A stretch of 44,138 bases of DNA from Akkermansia muciniphila (GCA_945861565.1 CAMAUY010000033.1:1-44138), one strand, 5' to 3'; shown: positions 26,326-35,840, counted from the first letter of the stretch. Notes: generated from the letters alone by a model not told the origin. Numbers and translations: made by a program.

Positions 26326-28038
26326 TCATCGCGTGGGCCGCCAGTCAAGCCACTTGAGTTCCGCCGTGCGCTTTCCGTTGAATTCGTTGATGGAAGGTGC
26401 GACGGCAATGTCAAAACTACCTGTCGGCAACGATTCAAGACGAGCGTTCCACCAAAGACAGTCCATCGTATGCCTCCCGTCGGTTAACCTCAGCCGAGCG
26501 TGTTGCTTCTCGCGACCCATGCGACGGGGTGACCCGATAACGCGCACACCGGAAATGGCTACCTGAACTTCCGGGTTCCCCTGTCCGTGCGGCGCCAATC
26601 GCTCCAGTTCCTCCATGGCTTCCAAAGAAAGCTCGCCCAATTGAACTTCCGCATCGAGCCTAAGTTCCGGGCGTAATTGATCGTCCGTCAGTTGCTGACG
26701 GGCCATTCGATTCAGACGATCGCGAAGCGGGTCAAGATTTTCGGGTCGGATCGTGATCCCCGCAGCCATCGAATGTCCGCCATATCGGATGAGTAGGTCA
26801 CTGCACTCCCGCAGGGCGGCGGCGAGATCAAATCCGGGGATGCTCCGCCCCGATCCTCTCCATTCATCCCCTTCCCCGCCGACGATCAGGGTCGGCCGGT
26901 GAAACTCCCGCACGACGCGTGATGCCACGATGCCAACCACGCCGATGTGCCACAGGAGACGTCCCTCCACCAAGGCGAAATCGCGGGTCGAGTCGAAACG
27001 TGAGCGGACCGTTCCGATGGCTTCGTCCGCCATGCTCTTTTCGATTTGTTGACGCTCGCGATTCCGGGAATCCAAAATCTGAGCAATTCGACGGGCCGAT
27101 TCCGTATCGTGCGTCTGCAATAGACCCAGGGCTTCCATCGCCGATTCCAGGCGGCCGGCGGCGTTCAACCGGGGTCCGAGCTGAAAGCCAATCTCATAGG
27201 TGCCGGGACATTTCCGGGTCCCTGCCACCTCCATGAGAGCGAGCAAACCGGGCCGCTGGGTTTCGGAGAGGCGTTCCAGCCCGGATTGGACCAGAATACG
27301 GTTTTCGCGCACGAGCGGAACGAGATCGGCCACGGTTCCCAAGGCGACGAGATCGAGGAGGGGGCGGATATCATACGTGTCGAATCCCGGGATACCCCTC
27401 TCCCGCCCCTGTTTGACCAGAGCGTGAGCCAGTTTAAAGGTCAGTCCGACCGAGCACAATTCCCGGAAATCTATCGCCGAGCCCCTTTGCGGATTCACCA
27501 ATGCGACGACGTCTGGGGGCGGGTCCGAAATCTGGTGGTGGTCGAGGACAATCACCTCGGTTCCCGCATCGCGAAGCCACCGGACGCACTCGACCGCGGT
27601 GGATCCGCAGTCCACGGCGAGCACGAGGGTGGCGGAGTTCTCGCGCAGGCATTTCTCCGCGGCCGGAATGCTGAGTCCGTAGCCTTCGTCAAACCGGTGC
27701 GGAAGGTAACAGCGGGCCTTCCAGCCCAGCGCGGTCAGCGCTTCGTGTATTAATGCGGTCGACGAGACGCCGTCCACGTCGTAGTCCCCGAAAATGACCA
27801 CGTGTTCCCCGCGTGCGCGCGCCTGAAACAAGCGATCCACTGCACGATCCATGTCCGGAAGCAGAAAAGGATCTTCGAGCTGTCGAAGCCGAGGTTCGAG
27901 AAATCGTTCCATCGCGCCGGCATCCGTTTGTCCCCGATTTTCCAGGCAGATCGCCAGCAATCGCGAGTCCGCCCGATCACGCTCCAGCGGTGGGGTGAGC
28001 AACGGATTGGGTGATGCGACAGACCAACGATACTTCAT
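26326..28038 (-). CDS. recJ: Single-stranded-DNA-specific exonuclease RecJ
   Basis: A 570-residue DHH/DHHA1 phosphoesterase of normal RecJ length. GDYDVDG is at 84-90 and DHH at 166-168. The DHHA1 motif GGHSMAAG is near 445, preceded by GSGRSIPGFDL, and an OB-fold follows to the C-terminus. RecJ degrades single-stranded DNA 5' to 3' in recombination and mismatch repair and needs Mn2+ or Mg2+. I chose the ATG at 28038; a longer frame to 28149 would overlap the upstream ExoD gene. The ExoD-like gene ends 10 bases before this start, so the two are probably co-transcribed. Confidence 0.95.
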   Translation of the reverse strand: MKYRWSVASPNPLLTPPLERDRADSRLLAICLENRGQTDAGAMERFLEPRLRQLEDPFLLPDMDRAVDRLFQARARGEHVVIFGDYDVDGVSSTALIHEALTALGWKARCYLPHRFDEGYGLSIPAAEKCLRENSATLVLAVDCGSTAVECVRWLRDAGTEVIVLDHHQISDPPPDVVALVNPQRGSAIDFRELCSVGLTFKLAHALVKQGRERGIPGFDTYDIRPLLDLVALGTVADLVPLVRENRILVQSGLERLSETQRPGLLALMEVAGTRKCPGTYEIGFQLGPRLNAAGRLESAMEALGLLQTHDTESARRIAQILDSRNRERQQIEKSMADEAIGTVRSRFDSTRDFALVEGRLLWHIGVVGIVASRVVREFHRPTLIVGGEGDEWRGSGRSIPGFDLAAALRECSDLLIRYGGHSMAAGITIRPENLDPLRDRLNRMARQQLTDDQLRPELRLDAEVQLGELSLEAMEELERLAPHGQGNPEVQVAISGVRVIGSPRRMGREKQHARLRLTDGRHTMDCLWWNARLESLPTGSFDIAVAPSINEFNGKRTAELKWLDWRPTR

Positions 28039-28048
28039 CTCGAAGGGT

Positions 28049-28681
28049 TTATCGTGGCCGCAATCCATGGAGCGCGGTCCAGATCTGGCCGGTAAACTCG
28101 ACCCCTCCGACCAGGATGACTCCAACGTAAAAAATGGCGAACAGCGCAACGAGATCGCCGAGCCAGATCAAGATGCCGTCGCTCTCCAACATGCTGGCGG
28201 TGATCAAGATGATTCCGTAAGCGGGCAGCGTGTTACTGAAGGGGATTGGCAGCGGTAGCAACAGAAGGGATGCCAAGAGAGCAATGATCAAATGGTGGAC
28301 CAGAATACTGCCCCGCGACCGTACCCAGGAGCAATACCGCGGTTTCGCCAATTTCTCCAACAGCTTCAACAATTGCAGGCTGGTGCCAAGAATCCGTTGT
28401 TGCCGGTCCGCCGGGATTGTCTTCCCTCCCAGAAATAGTGGCAGCCAGAGCGGTAGCCCCAACACCGCGCGTCCGGCGAGAAACAAGATCACGGCCCCGA
28501 GCAGGGTGCTCAATCCCGGCAAGGGAACGGGGGTCGTGAACGGAAGCGCCAGTAGAATAACGAGGAGGTCGTACCCGCCAGCGCCCGTGCGCTCAAGCAG
28601 TCGATTCAACGTCAGGGAACCCTCGCCCTCTTCGGCGACGAGCAATCGGAGTTTCTCCGACAAAGGTGACTCCTTCGTCAT
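28049..28681 (-). CDS. ExoD-like membrane protein
   Basis: A 210-residue integral membrane protein of the exopolysaccharide-synthesis ExoD family. After a soluble start (SLTLNRLLERTGAGGYDLLVILLALPF), 4-5 hydrophobic segments follow (about 38-75, 125-150, 155-195). The family is linked to exopolysaccharide production and alkali tolerance in rhizobia, but its biochemical role is unknown. The ATG at 28681 is supported by the family's usual short N-terminus. It lies 13 bases after the TerC-like gene and 10 before recJ, within one minus-strand series. Confidence 0.82.
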   Translation of the reverse strand: MTKESPLSEKLRLLVAEEGEGSLTLNRLLERTGAGGYDLLVILLALPFTTPVPLPGLSTLLGAVILFLAGRAVLGLPLWLPLFLGGKTIPADRQQRILGTSLQLLKLLEKLAKPRYCSWVRSRGSILVHHLIIALLASLLLLPLPIPFSNTLPAYGIILITASMLESDGILIWLGDLVALFAIFYVGVILVGGVEFTGQIWTALHGLRPR

Positions 28682-28694
28682 GCGAGGGCAGCGA

Positions 28695-29690
28695 TCATTG
28701 TATTCCGTTCGAGGCGCCCATCTCGCGCCGCGATACCCAAACTGATGCCGCCATCGAAACAAGCACCACGCCGACCACGAACGCCAGCGAGACATTCGTC
28801 AGGTAATCTCCCAGCCACGCCTTCAACCAATATTCGGCGAGCATCTTGAATCCGATGAAAATCAGGACAATTGCCAGCCCAACCTTCAAATAACGGAAAT
28901 AGCCCATGGCAGAAGCGAGCACGAAATAGAGGGAACGCAATCCCAGGATTGCGAATACGTTGGAGGTGAAGATCAGAAAGGGGCGCGTCGTAACGCCAAA
29001 AATTGCCGGGATCGAATCCAGGGCGAAGAGCACATCGGTCGTTTCCACAACGGCCAAAACCAGGGCCAGTGGCGTTAACATCCACACTCCGCCCACCCGG
29101 GTTGTGAAGCGCTCCCCGTCAAACGCCTGGCTGATGGGAAGGAATCGCTTGAGCAGCCGGACGAGCGGATTCCGCTGGGGATCCACTTGCTCTCCGGCGT
29201 CGTCACTCTTGAGCATCCTCAACCCGGTGAGAAGCAGCAGCGCCCCCATCAGATAGAGCAGAAAGTGGAACCGTTCGACCATCGCAGATCCTGCGAGGAT
29301 CATCACCCCGCGCATCCCCAATGCTCCCAGAATACCCCAAAAGAGAACGCGGTGCTGCCATTGCGCAGGAACCTTGAAATACTGAAAGATCATCGCAATT
29401 ACGAACACGTTATCCATCGAAAGCGAAAGCTCGACGATATAGCCCGTGAGAAATGCGACCGTATCCCCTTTCGTCCAGCCGGCAATCCAGCGAGGCCCGC
29501 CATAAAGGCCAAAGGTCAGCGCCAAGGTCACCCAGAGGACCGTCCAGGCCACGGCCTCTCGAAATCGGACGGTATGGCTTTTCCGGTGGAAAAGTCCCAG
29601 ATCAAGCCCCAATGCCACCAGGACAAAGCCGACGAAGAGCAGCCAGTGGGTGAGATGTATTTGAGCCGAGGTTGGCACCAATAAATTCAA
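28695..29690 (-). CDS. TerC/Alx-family integral membrane protein (probable metal-ion exporter)
   Basis: A 331-residue protein with about nine hydrophobic segments. Both acidic family motifs are present: SLSMDNVFVIA near 90 and TTDVLFALDSIPAIFG near 225. Alx/TerC proteins export Mn2+ or support metal loading of exported proteins. There is no ATG before the first helix. The frame opens with TTG at 29690, preceded by GGGA, with TTG 29681 and GTG 29678 as alternatives, so a non-ATG start is required. I looked for a yybP-ykoY (Mn2+) riboswitch in the 62 bases before it and found none. Confidence 0.88.
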   Translation of the reverse strand: MNLLVPTSAQIHLTHWLLFVGFVLVALGLDLGLFHRKSHTVRFREAVAWTVLWVTLALTFGLYGGPRWIAGWTKGDTVAFLTGYIVELSLSMDNVFVIAMIFQYFKVPAQWQHRVLFWGILGALGMRGVMILAGSAMVERFHFLLYLMGALLLLTGLRMLKSDDAGEQVDPQRNPLVRLLKRFLPISQAFDGERFTTRVGGVWMLTPLALVLAVVETTDVLFALDSIPAIFGVTTRPFLIFTSNVFAILGLRSLYFVLASAMGYFRYLKVGLAIVLIFIGFKMLAEYWLKAWLGDYLTNVSLAFVVGVVLVSMAASVWVSRREMGASNGIQ

Positions 29691-29752
29691 GTTTCCCGGT
29701 CAGCGCCCGCGGCCCGGGAACAGAGGGAGCCGGATTTGGGTGCAGCCGCGTC

Positions 29753-32320
29753 CTAACCCTGCTGACCGGCCGGTTCCATAACCTTCGGCCCGGAGATCGG
29801 CACCGCATTCCCACCCAGATTCGGCCGCTGCCCCTTGTGCCACCACAGAACGAGAGCACTGGCAATGTAAATGGACGAATAAGTTCCGGTCACAATACCG
29901 GCCAAGAACGTGAACGCAAAATCATTGATTGCCCCACCCCCAAACAGATAGAGGGACATGGTGGCGATGAAGACCGTGCCCGAGGTAATCACCGTCCGAC
30001 TGAGCGTTTGATTCAGCGCCTGATTCAGAATCTCACTGAACGAACCCCGCATACCCAGCTTCAAATCCTCCCGGATCCGATCAAAAATCACGATCGTGTC
30101 ATTGATCGAGAAGCCGATGATGGTCAGCACGGCGGCGACAAAGGTTGCATTGAATTGACGGCCCTCACTCCACAAGCCGGTGAGGCAGTACAGACCAATT
30201 GTCATCAGGACGTCGTGAATCACCGCAACGACGGCACCCACGGCGAAGCTGAATTCGTAGCGGAATGCGACATACACGAGGATACCGAACAAGGACAGGA
30301 GGATCGCTACCACCGCCGAGCGCATGATTTCTCCACCCACAGTGGGTCCGAAGTGCTCCGAATCAATCTGAGTGAAACCCGCTTCCGGGAATTGAGACGT
30401 CAAAGCCTGCTTGATCTTACCCGCACTGCCTTCCTCCCCCGCCCCGACCTCTTTGACCACGATTCGAACCGACGATCGCTCGTTCTCTTTCTGATATTCA
30501 ATCCGGGGTTCGCCCAATTTCAACGCGGTGATGGACGCTCGAAGGTTCTCAATCTCCACCTTGTTCTTGTACGCCAGCGTCAAACTGTCACCTCCCGCGA
30601 AGTCAATGCTCAACATGTCTCTGCCGCGGTAGGCACCGTAGGCACATCCAATGATAATGAGGAGCCAGGAAAGCAGGAACGCGGGCTTGGCAAATCGCAT
30701 GAAATCGATCTTCCCCGGGCGCACCAGTTGCAACATCGACAGCGACTTCAGCCAACCCTTCGCGAGCAGGAAATCAAAGATCAGTCGCGTGACGAACAGC
30801 GACGTAAACATGCTGACCAACAATCCAATGGTCAGCGTTGTCCCGAATCCCTTAACCGTGCCAGTCCCGAAAATAATGAGTAGGACGGACGAAATCATCG
30901 TGGTCAGATTGGAATCCAGAATTGTCCCAAATGCCTTGTTGTACCCTGCGGCGACAGCGCCTCGGACAGACTTGCCAGCCGCATATTCCTCCCGCATACG
31001 CTCATAAATCAGCACGTTGGCATCCACCGCCATACCGATGGTGAGTACGATGCCCGCTATGCCCGGAAGGGTCAGCGTGACATCAATCGAACACATGACG
31101 CCCAACAAAATGACGATGTTCAGCAGCAGGGCAATGTCTGCCACGGCACCGGCAACCAGATAGTAAACCAGCATGAAGAGGGCCACGCCCAGCGTGCCTA
31201 TAATCGACGCGCGGACGCCGCTCCGGATGTTGTCGGCACCCAAAGACGGACCCACCACACCCGAGGAAATCGGTTGCAACGGTGCCTTGAGAGGGTTCTC
31301 CAGGGCGCTGGCCAGTTCGCGCGCCTCCTTTTCCGTGAAACTGCCGCTGATCCGGCAGCTGCCATCCCGGATGGGTTCCCGGATGGTGGCCACCGACACG
31401 ACCTCGCCATCCAGAATCGTGGCGAAAGATTTGCCAACATTTTCCGTTGTAATCTCCCCAAAAATTCGCGCTCCATCCGAGGTCAGACTGAAATTAATTT
31501 CCGGGGCACCCGTCATCGGATTCAGCGTGCTCATCGCGTGACTGATATAGCTCCCGGTAAATCCCCGTTCCGCGGTTTTCTTGACGATGACCGGAACGGG
31601 ACGCTCCTGCTCGGTCTCGGGGTCGACCCGCCGCATGAACTTCATTTCATAGCCCGGAGGCACGACGCCCGTTGGCGGCAGATGCTCGGCTTGGTTCGGG
31701 TCCACCATGCGAAACTCCAAAAATGCCGCCTTCGCAATGGTCGCCCGAGCTTCATCGGTCTGACTTTCATTCAGACCGGATAATTGAATGAGAATGCGGT
31801 CGTCGCCGACCGGTTGGAGAACGGGTTCGGCGACTCCGAACCGATCGACACGGCGACGCAGCACCTCGACCGCCTGCTCAAGCATGAACTGGCGTTGCAT
31901 CGAACTCACCGGTCCATTCGTTTCGACCCGCGCCGAATCCATTTTCATCAGGAATTGAAGGCCTCCCTGCAGATCAAGCCCAAGCTTCACCTGTCCCGCC
32001 GCCTCGCGCTGCACCCGGGCAAGCAGGGCGATGTTTGGGTTCCGCGCCCCGGCGCGCACAATGTAGTTGGTTGGAAAATAGCGCGTCGCGTCGTTGGTGC
32101 CGATCGCTTCGAGCAGGTTCAAGTAACCGCGGTCCGGAGTCTTCGCGTCCAGTGCGCGGGCATTCTTGACGATCCCGTCCAGGGTGGCGTCCCGGTTCAG
32201 CAGGGCGGTTTCGTTGAATTGATCCGTGAGATTTCGCGGGCCCAGCGGCAGCATCTCGTTCAACGAGAGTGCGAGCACGAGAAGGATGAATAGGAATTTC
32301 CAGAGATGACTGCGGTTCAT
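29753..32320 (-). CDS. secDF: Protein translocase subunit SecDF (fused)
   Basis: An 855-residue fusion of SecD (about 1-520) and SecF (about 550-855). It has the SecD periplasmic domain (GLDLQGGLQFLMKM near 113, LNPMTGAPEINFSL near 265), conserved helix-4 region (GMAVDANVLIYERMREE near 425) and SecF counterpart (GFSINDTIVIFDRIREDL near 735). SecDF uses the proton gradient to help pull proteins through SecYEG. Fused forms are common in several phyla, including PVC bacteria. It is 14 bases downstream of yajC, the classical partner, so they form one operon. Confidence 0.96.
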   Translation of the reverse strand: MNRSHLWKFLFILLVLALSLNEMLPLGPRNLTDQFNETALLNRDATLDGIVKNARALDAKTPDRGYLNLLEAIGTNDATRYFPTNYIVRAGARNPNIALLARVQREAAGQVKLGLDLQGGLQFLMKMDSARVETNGPVSSMQRQFMLEQAVEVLRRRVDRFGVAEPVLQPVGDDRILIQLSGLNESQTDEARATIAKAAFLEFRMVDPNQAEHLPPTGVVPPGYEMKFMRRVDPETEQERPVPVIVKKTAERGFTGSYISHAMSTLNPMTGAPEINFSLTSDGARIFGEITTENVGKSFATILDGEVVSVATIREPIRDGSCRISGSFTEKEARELASALENPLKAPLQPISSGVVGPSLGADNIRSGVRASIIGTLGVALFMLVYYLVAGAVADIALLLNIVILLGVMCSIDVTLTLPGIAGIVLTIGMAVDANVLIYERMREEYAAGKSVRGAVAAGYNKAFGTILDSNLTTMISSVLLIIFGTGTVKGFGTTLTIGLLVSMFTSLFVTRLIFDFLLAKGWLKSLSMLQLVRPGKIDFMRFAKPAFLLSWLLIIIGCAYGAYRGRDMLSIDFAGGDSLTLAYKNKVEIENLRASITALKLGEPRIEYQKENERSSVRIVVKEVGAGEEGSAGKIKQALTSQFPEAGFTQIDSEHFGPTVGGEIMRSAVVAILLSLFGILVYVAFRYEFSFAVGAVVAVIHDVLMTIGLYCLTGLWSEGRQFNATFVAAVLTIIGFSINDTIVIFDRIREDLKLGMRGSFSEILNQALNQTLSRTVITSGTVFIATMSLYLFGGGAINDFAFTFLAGIVTGTYSSIYIASALVLWWHKGQRPNLGGNAVPISGPKVMEPAGQQG

Positions 32321-32334
32321 GGAGAATGGGGGGA

Positions 32335-32679
32335 TCAGGCTTCGGAGCTGCGTTCGAGGACTTCCGTAACGGCGCTCTTTTGCACTTCTAACTTGGTGTC
32401 CGAAGAACGGATCGTAATGCTTTTTTCACCGACCGATACAATGGTCGCGAGGATGCCGCTGGACGTCAGAACCCGGTCTCCTCGCTTCAGCGTTTTCAAC
32501 ATTTCGCCCTGCAATTTGGACTTTTGCTGCTGGGGCCGGATCAGCATGAAATACATCATGACGAACAGAAGTATCATCGGGGCGAAGGTCATCAACATCG
32601 ACGGTTGAGCCTGGCCACTGGTGCCACTCGCGGGGGCGGCCGCTTGGGCAAAGAATAGATTGTGGGCGATAAAAAACAT
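32335..32679 (-). CDS. yajC: Preprotein translocase subunit YajC
   Basis: A small protein (114 residues from this start) with one transmembrane helix (MLMTFAPMILLFVMMYFML). The conserved IRPQQQKSK motif and a cytoplasmic tail with KRGDRVLTSSGILATIVSV follow, diagnostic of YajC. It associates with SecDF and YidC at the translocon. The frame is open to an earlier start at 32727 (130 residues); I chose 32679 because family members begin shortly before the helix. It is divergent from lpxC-fabZ, and the roughly 140 bases between them must hold both promoters. Confidence 0.93.
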   Translation of the reverse strand: MFFIAHNLFFAQAAAPASGTSGQAQPSMLMTFAPMILLFVMMYFMLIRPQQQKSKLQGEMLKTLKRGDRVLTSSGILATIVSVGEKSITIRSSDTKLEVQKSAVTEVLERSSEA

Positions 32680-32819
32680 GTCCTGCAAAAGGAGCGGAAA
32701 GACTAGGGACGCAAAGGACTTTGGCAAGTGTCAGGTTTGACCAATTCACCGGACGGTCCTTTCCAGCCGGCGAAGTCAGCCTTGCCTTGGCTCTCTGCCG
32801 TCCGCTACAAGTGCCTAAC

Positions 32820-34223
32820 ATGCCGTCGCAACAAACTCTGCGCCAGCCGGTGTCATTCGCCGGTCTCGGCCTCCATTCCGGCACACGGGTGCAGATGAAC
32901 CTGCTGCCCGCCGTAGCCAATTCCGGCCTCCGTTTCCGACGGTCCGATCTCGATGGGCACCCCGAAATTGAGGCTCGGGCCGAGTTTGTTGTCGATACCC
33001 AGCGCTCCACCACCCTCGGTCGGGGCAGCATCAAGATTCACACGGTCGAACATATTCTCGCGGCGCTCGCCGGCGCCGGCGTCCATAACGCCATCGTCGA
33101 ACTCGATGCGAATGAACCCCCCATTGCCGATGGCAGCTCCCGCGATTTCGCGCGCCTCATCTCCGAAGCGGGCGTTGTTTCGCAAGCCGATGCCCTCGAG
33201 CCCTATCGCCTTACCGAACCCATCGAATTGACGATCGGTGACAGCCACATCGCCGCGTTTCCCTCCGATTGCTTCAAGTTGACCTGCACCAGCGCAGACC
33301 AAAAGGGCCGATTCACCCAGCATTACTCGATGGTGCTCACGCCGGATTCATGGGAGAAAGAATTGTCGCACGCCCGCACGTTCTGCTTTTTCGAGGAGAT
33401 CGAGTACCTGATCAAGAACGGCCTCATCAAGGGGGGAAGCCTCGACAACGCAATCGTCATCCGAGAGGATGCTGTCCTCACCAACGAACCCTTGCGCTAC
33501 GCCGAGGAATTCGTCCGTCACAAGATGCTCGACATCGTCGGCGACCTTGCGCTCATCGGCCGCCCTATCCTGGCCCATGTCATCGCCACCAAACCCAGCC
33601 ATCAGGCGAACACCGAGTTCGCTCGAATGATTGTCGCACAGATTAAGAAACCCGCTCTGGCGGCTCAAACTTTCGCGCCGCCACCCGTTCCGTCGGCTTC
33701 GATTGCTCCCACCGAAACCGGGACCAAAGCCACCTCCCCCGCGTCCCGCAGTGAATCGTCTCCCCTGCCCCCTCACTCCGCCGAGAGTGAGTTCGATTCG
33801 CTGGACATCATGCAGGTAATGAAGGTCTTGCCTCATCGCCCCCCGTTTCTGATGGTGGACCGGATCACCCGGATCCATGGAAACAAGATCACCGGGGTCA
33901 AGTGCATCACCATGGGAGAGCCGTTCTTCATGGGCCACTTTCCGGGACACCCCGTCATGCCCGGCGTCCTCCAGTTGGAGGCCATCGCGCAGGTGGCCGG
34001 TGTCCTCCTCATCCGGCAGGCAAAGGAAAGCAACAAAATTGCCTACTTCATGGCCGCCGAAAAAGTCAAATGGCGTAAGCCGGTCCTCCCCGGTGACGTC
34101 CTGATCATTGAGGTCGAAATGTATAAAGTGCGCGGGAAAATCGGCAAAGCCCGCGGTGTCTGCCGGGTCAATGACGAGGTGGTCAGTGAGGCCGACGTGA
34201 CCTTCATGCTGACCGAACCGTGA
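32820..34223 (+). CDS. lpxC-fabZ: Bifunctional LpxC-FabZ (UDP-3-O-acyl-GlcNAc deacetylase / 3-hydroxyacyl-ACP dehydratase)
   Basis: A 467-residue fusion. LpxC (1-280) shows the zinc site H78 (HTVEHILAAL), H234 and D238 (HKMLD), and the general acid H261 (SHQANTEF). A proline/serine-rich linker (281-325) leads to FabZ (326-467) with LPHRPPFLMVDR, H373 (GHFPGHP) and E387. LpxC commits the cell to lipid A synthesis and FabZ dehydrates 3-hydroxyacyl-ACP, so the fusion ties the two uses of 3-hydroxyacyl-ACP together. Such fusions are known in Bacteroidetes, Chlorobi and PVC bacteria. The ATG at 32820 gives the normal LpxC N-terminus. lpxA follows after 22 bases. Confidence 0.96.
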   Translation: MPSQQTLRQPVSFAGLGLHSGTRVQMNLLPAVANSGLRFRRSDLDGHPEIEARAEFVVDTQRSTTLGRGSIKIHTVEHILAALAGAGVHNAIVELDANEPPIADGSSRDFARLISEAGVVSQADALEPYRLTEPIELTIGDSHIAAFPSDCFKLTCTSADQKGRFTQHYSMVLTPDSWEKELSHARTFCFFEEIEYLIKNGLIKGGSLDNAIVIREDAVLTNEPLRYAEEFVRHKMLDIVGDLALIGRPILAHVIATKPSHQANTEFARMIVAQIKKPALAAQTFAPPPVPSASIAPTETGTKATSPASRSESSPLPPHSAESEFDSLDIMQVMKVLPHRPPFLMVDRITRIHGNKITGVKCITMGEPFFMGHFPGHPVMPGVLQLEAIAQVAGVLLIRQAKESNKIAYFMAAEKVKWRKPVLPGDVLIIEVEMYKVRGKIGKARGVCRVNDEVVSEADVTFMLTEP

Positions 34224-34245
34224 CGGACCCGGATCGACACCCCTG

Positions 34246-35022
34246 ATGTCCGCCTCAATCCATCACACCGCAGTCATCCACCCAACTGCGCGCGTCGGCA
34301 TGGACTGCGTGATTGGCCCGTACTGCGTTGTGGGCGCCAAGGTCCAGTTGGGCGACCGCTGTCATCTGCACAGCCACGTAGTCATCGACGGCCGAACCAC
34401 TCTCGGCTCCGATAACGACGTATTTCCCTTCGCCTGTCTGGGACTCAAAACCCAGGATCTCAAGTGGAAAGGCGGCGTTACCCGGGTCGAAATCGGTCAC
34501 CACAACACCTTTCGCGAATACGTGACCGTCCACAGCGCCACCGCCGATGGCGGAGCCACCGTGGTCGGTTCCCACAACCATATTCTGGCGTATTGCCACC
34601 TCGCGCACGACACCCAGTTGGGCGATCACATCATCATGTCCAATTTGGCGGCCCTCGCGGGCCATGTCACGGTGGCAGACCACGCGGTGATCGGCGGGAT
34701 GGCGGCCGTGCATCAGTTCTGTCGCATCGGCCGGAATGCCATGCTCGGCGGCTGTTCAAAAGTGGTGCAGGATGTACCGCCCTACATGATGGCGGACGGC
34801 AACCCGGCGGAAACACGGACCATCAACCGAGTCGGGCTGGAACGGGCGGGCTTTTCGAGTGAGACAATTCAAACATTGAATCAGGCTTATAAGTTGCTTT
34901 TCCGGAGGGGCCTCACGATTCCAAACGCGTTGGCACGGATTGAATCCGAGTTGGTCGGGGGTGCCGAACTGGCGCATCTGCTCGAATTTGTACGTTCCAG
35001 CCAACGCGGTATTTCGAAGTGA
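34246..35022 (+). CDS. lpxA: Acyl-[ACP]-UDP-N-acetylglucosamine O-acyltransferase LpxA
   Basis: A 258-residue left-handed beta-helix acyltransferase with many hexapeptide repeats (for example IHHTAVIHPTARVG, CVIGPYCVVGAKV). The catalytic histidine is H121 in YCHLAHDTQLG, and a helical C-terminal domain follows from about residue 190. It performs the first step of lipid A synthesis and sits directly after lpxC-fabZ in a two-gene operon, so the organism has a lipid-A-bearing outer membrane. The stop (35020-35022) is the boundary between core genes and the accessory region. Confidence 0.96.
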   Translation: MSASIHHTAVIHPTARVGMDCVIGPYCVVGAKVQLGDRCHLHSHVVIDGRTTLGSDNDVFPFACLGLKTQDLKWKGGVTRVEIGHHNTFREYVTVHSATADGGATVVGSHNHILAYCHLAHDTQLGDHIIMSNLAALAGHVTVADHAVIGGMAAVHQFCRIGRNAMLGGCSKVVQDVPPYMMADGNPAETRTINRVGLERAGFSSETIQTLNQAYKLLFRRGLTIPNALARIESELVGGAELAHLLEFVRSSQRGISK

Positions 35023-35069
35023 TGACAGCAGTTCCTCAATGAACGAAATCACCCGCATCCTGGAGCGTG

Positions 35070-35137
35070 TTGATCCATCCTGGGTAGTGGGCAATGCCGC
35101 CCTGCGCGACACCACGACGACCAACCTTTGGCGAGGA
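35070..35137 (+). pseudogene. Pseudopilin gene fragment, left part (interrupted by REP/RAYT module)
   Basis: Translation here gives PSWVVGNA...[11 protein letters not shown], which matches [20 protein letters not shown] of the intact pseudopilin at 40289-41164; the DNA matches closely too. The gene's N-terminal FTLIE region is missing, as lpxA ends only 47 bases upstream. The similarity stops where the first REP palindrome begins (35141). The rest of the gene resumes at 35932. Confidence 0.75.
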
Positions 35138-35140
35138 TTG

Positions 35141-35176
35141 CGCGGGCGGGTTCGTCGCAGCGCGACGAACGCTACC
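35141..35176 (-). repeat. REP element 1 (GTAG palindrome)
   Basis: Read on the minus strand: GGTAG, one base, then the hairpin GTTCGTCGC-GCT-GCGACGAAC, then CCCGCCCGC. A GTAG foot followed by an imperfect palindrome is the classical architecture of REP sequences mobilised by RAYT transposases. It lies 9 bases beyond the 3' end of the RAYT gene, in the same orientation as the gene, and matches REP element 2 nearly base for base. Confidence 0.8.
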
Positions 35177-35184
35177 ATCCCGAA

Positions 35185-35658
35185 TCAATCCGTGAACTTA
35201 GATGTTTCGCCGTCGCCGAAATACACGTAGGGCCAGTCCTCGGGAAGTGAAACCAGTTCTGCCCGCACTGGATTTGCCAGAATGTAATCCGCCTTCTGCC
35301 TATGGCTTTCGTTATGGCGCAGTCGGTGCTCGAAGAAGTCGTCCTGCCACACGATTCCGATGTCTTTGTTCGTCCATTCCTTCCATTTACTGACGATGCC
35401 GCGAATCGGCTTGTCCGACGGTGGAAACGACAGCAAGGCGTGCAGATGATCGGGCATCAGCAGAAACAGATACGGCCACCAAAGAAATTTCTCCTGGCGA
35501 TGGCGAACGGTTTCAAAAAGTTGTTCCGCTATTTCCGGCAGAGCAAGCTGATTTCGGAAGCGCTGCCGACAGTTTATGGTGATGAAATACGTTTCCTTGT
35601 GCGGATCAACCCACAACGGAATCTCCTGCGGGAGATGTTTCCGAGAGCGGTATTTCAT
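35185..35658 (-). CDS. REP-associated tyrosine transposase (RAYT, Y1/HUH family)
   Basis: A 157-residue IS200/IS605-like Y1 transposase of the REP-associated branch. The metal-binding HUH motif is H71-L-H73 in LLMPDHLHALL, and the single catalytic tyrosine is Y125 in ADYILANPVRAEL. These proteins nick single-stranded REP hairpins and are flanked by them, as here (REP1 downstream, REP2 about 180 bases upstream). The ATG at 35658 is chosen; the longer open frame to 35928 runs back through REP palindromes and lacks similarity. All catalytic residues are present, so it may be active. The module lies inside a pseudopilin gene. Confidence 0.9.
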   Translation of the reverse strand: MKYRSRKHLPQEIPLWVDPHKETYFITINCRQRFRNQLALPEIAEQLFETVRHRQEKFLWWPYLFLLMPDHLHALLSFPPSDKPIRGIVSKWKEWTNKDIGIVWQDDFFEHRLRHNESHRQKADYILANPVRAELVSLPEDWPYVYFGDGETSKFTD

Positions 35659-35742
35659 GTGGCAATAGTAATTAGTGGGTAAAGGGGAGGAAATTGGGAA
35701 CTTTGCCGTCGGCTGGTAGTGGCTCTCGCGGGCAACAAGGTG

Positions 35743-35795
35743 ATGGAGCTGGTCGGGCTGCGACCAGTAGCCTCGCGTGCAGTGGTAAAACAGGC
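35743..35795 (+). repeat. Second palindrome family, copy a
   Basis: The hairpin CTGGTCG-GGCTG-CGACCAG (35749-35767) is followed by TAGCCTCGCGTGCAGTGG and AACAGGC. The same downstream string, with few changes, follows the hairpin of copy b. It lies upstream of the RAYT start, between it and REP element 2. Confidence 0.6.
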
Positions 35796-35840
35796 TTGCC
35801 GGCATCGTGCGTTTTGCCGGTTGGTTCCGCCCGCTCTGGG

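Noticed and set aside
29691..29752. Possible manganese (yybP-ykoY) riboswitch before the TerC-like gene
   Set aside because: The gap is only 62 bases and the expected conserved bases and stems are not there; a plain GC palindrome (CCCGCGGCCCGGG-like) explains the structure seen.
34940..35230. Open frame overlapping the lpxA end and the REP element as a small gene
   Set aside because: Only its middle part (the pseudopilin-like block) is meaningful; the rest is a shadow of lpxA and of the palindrome.
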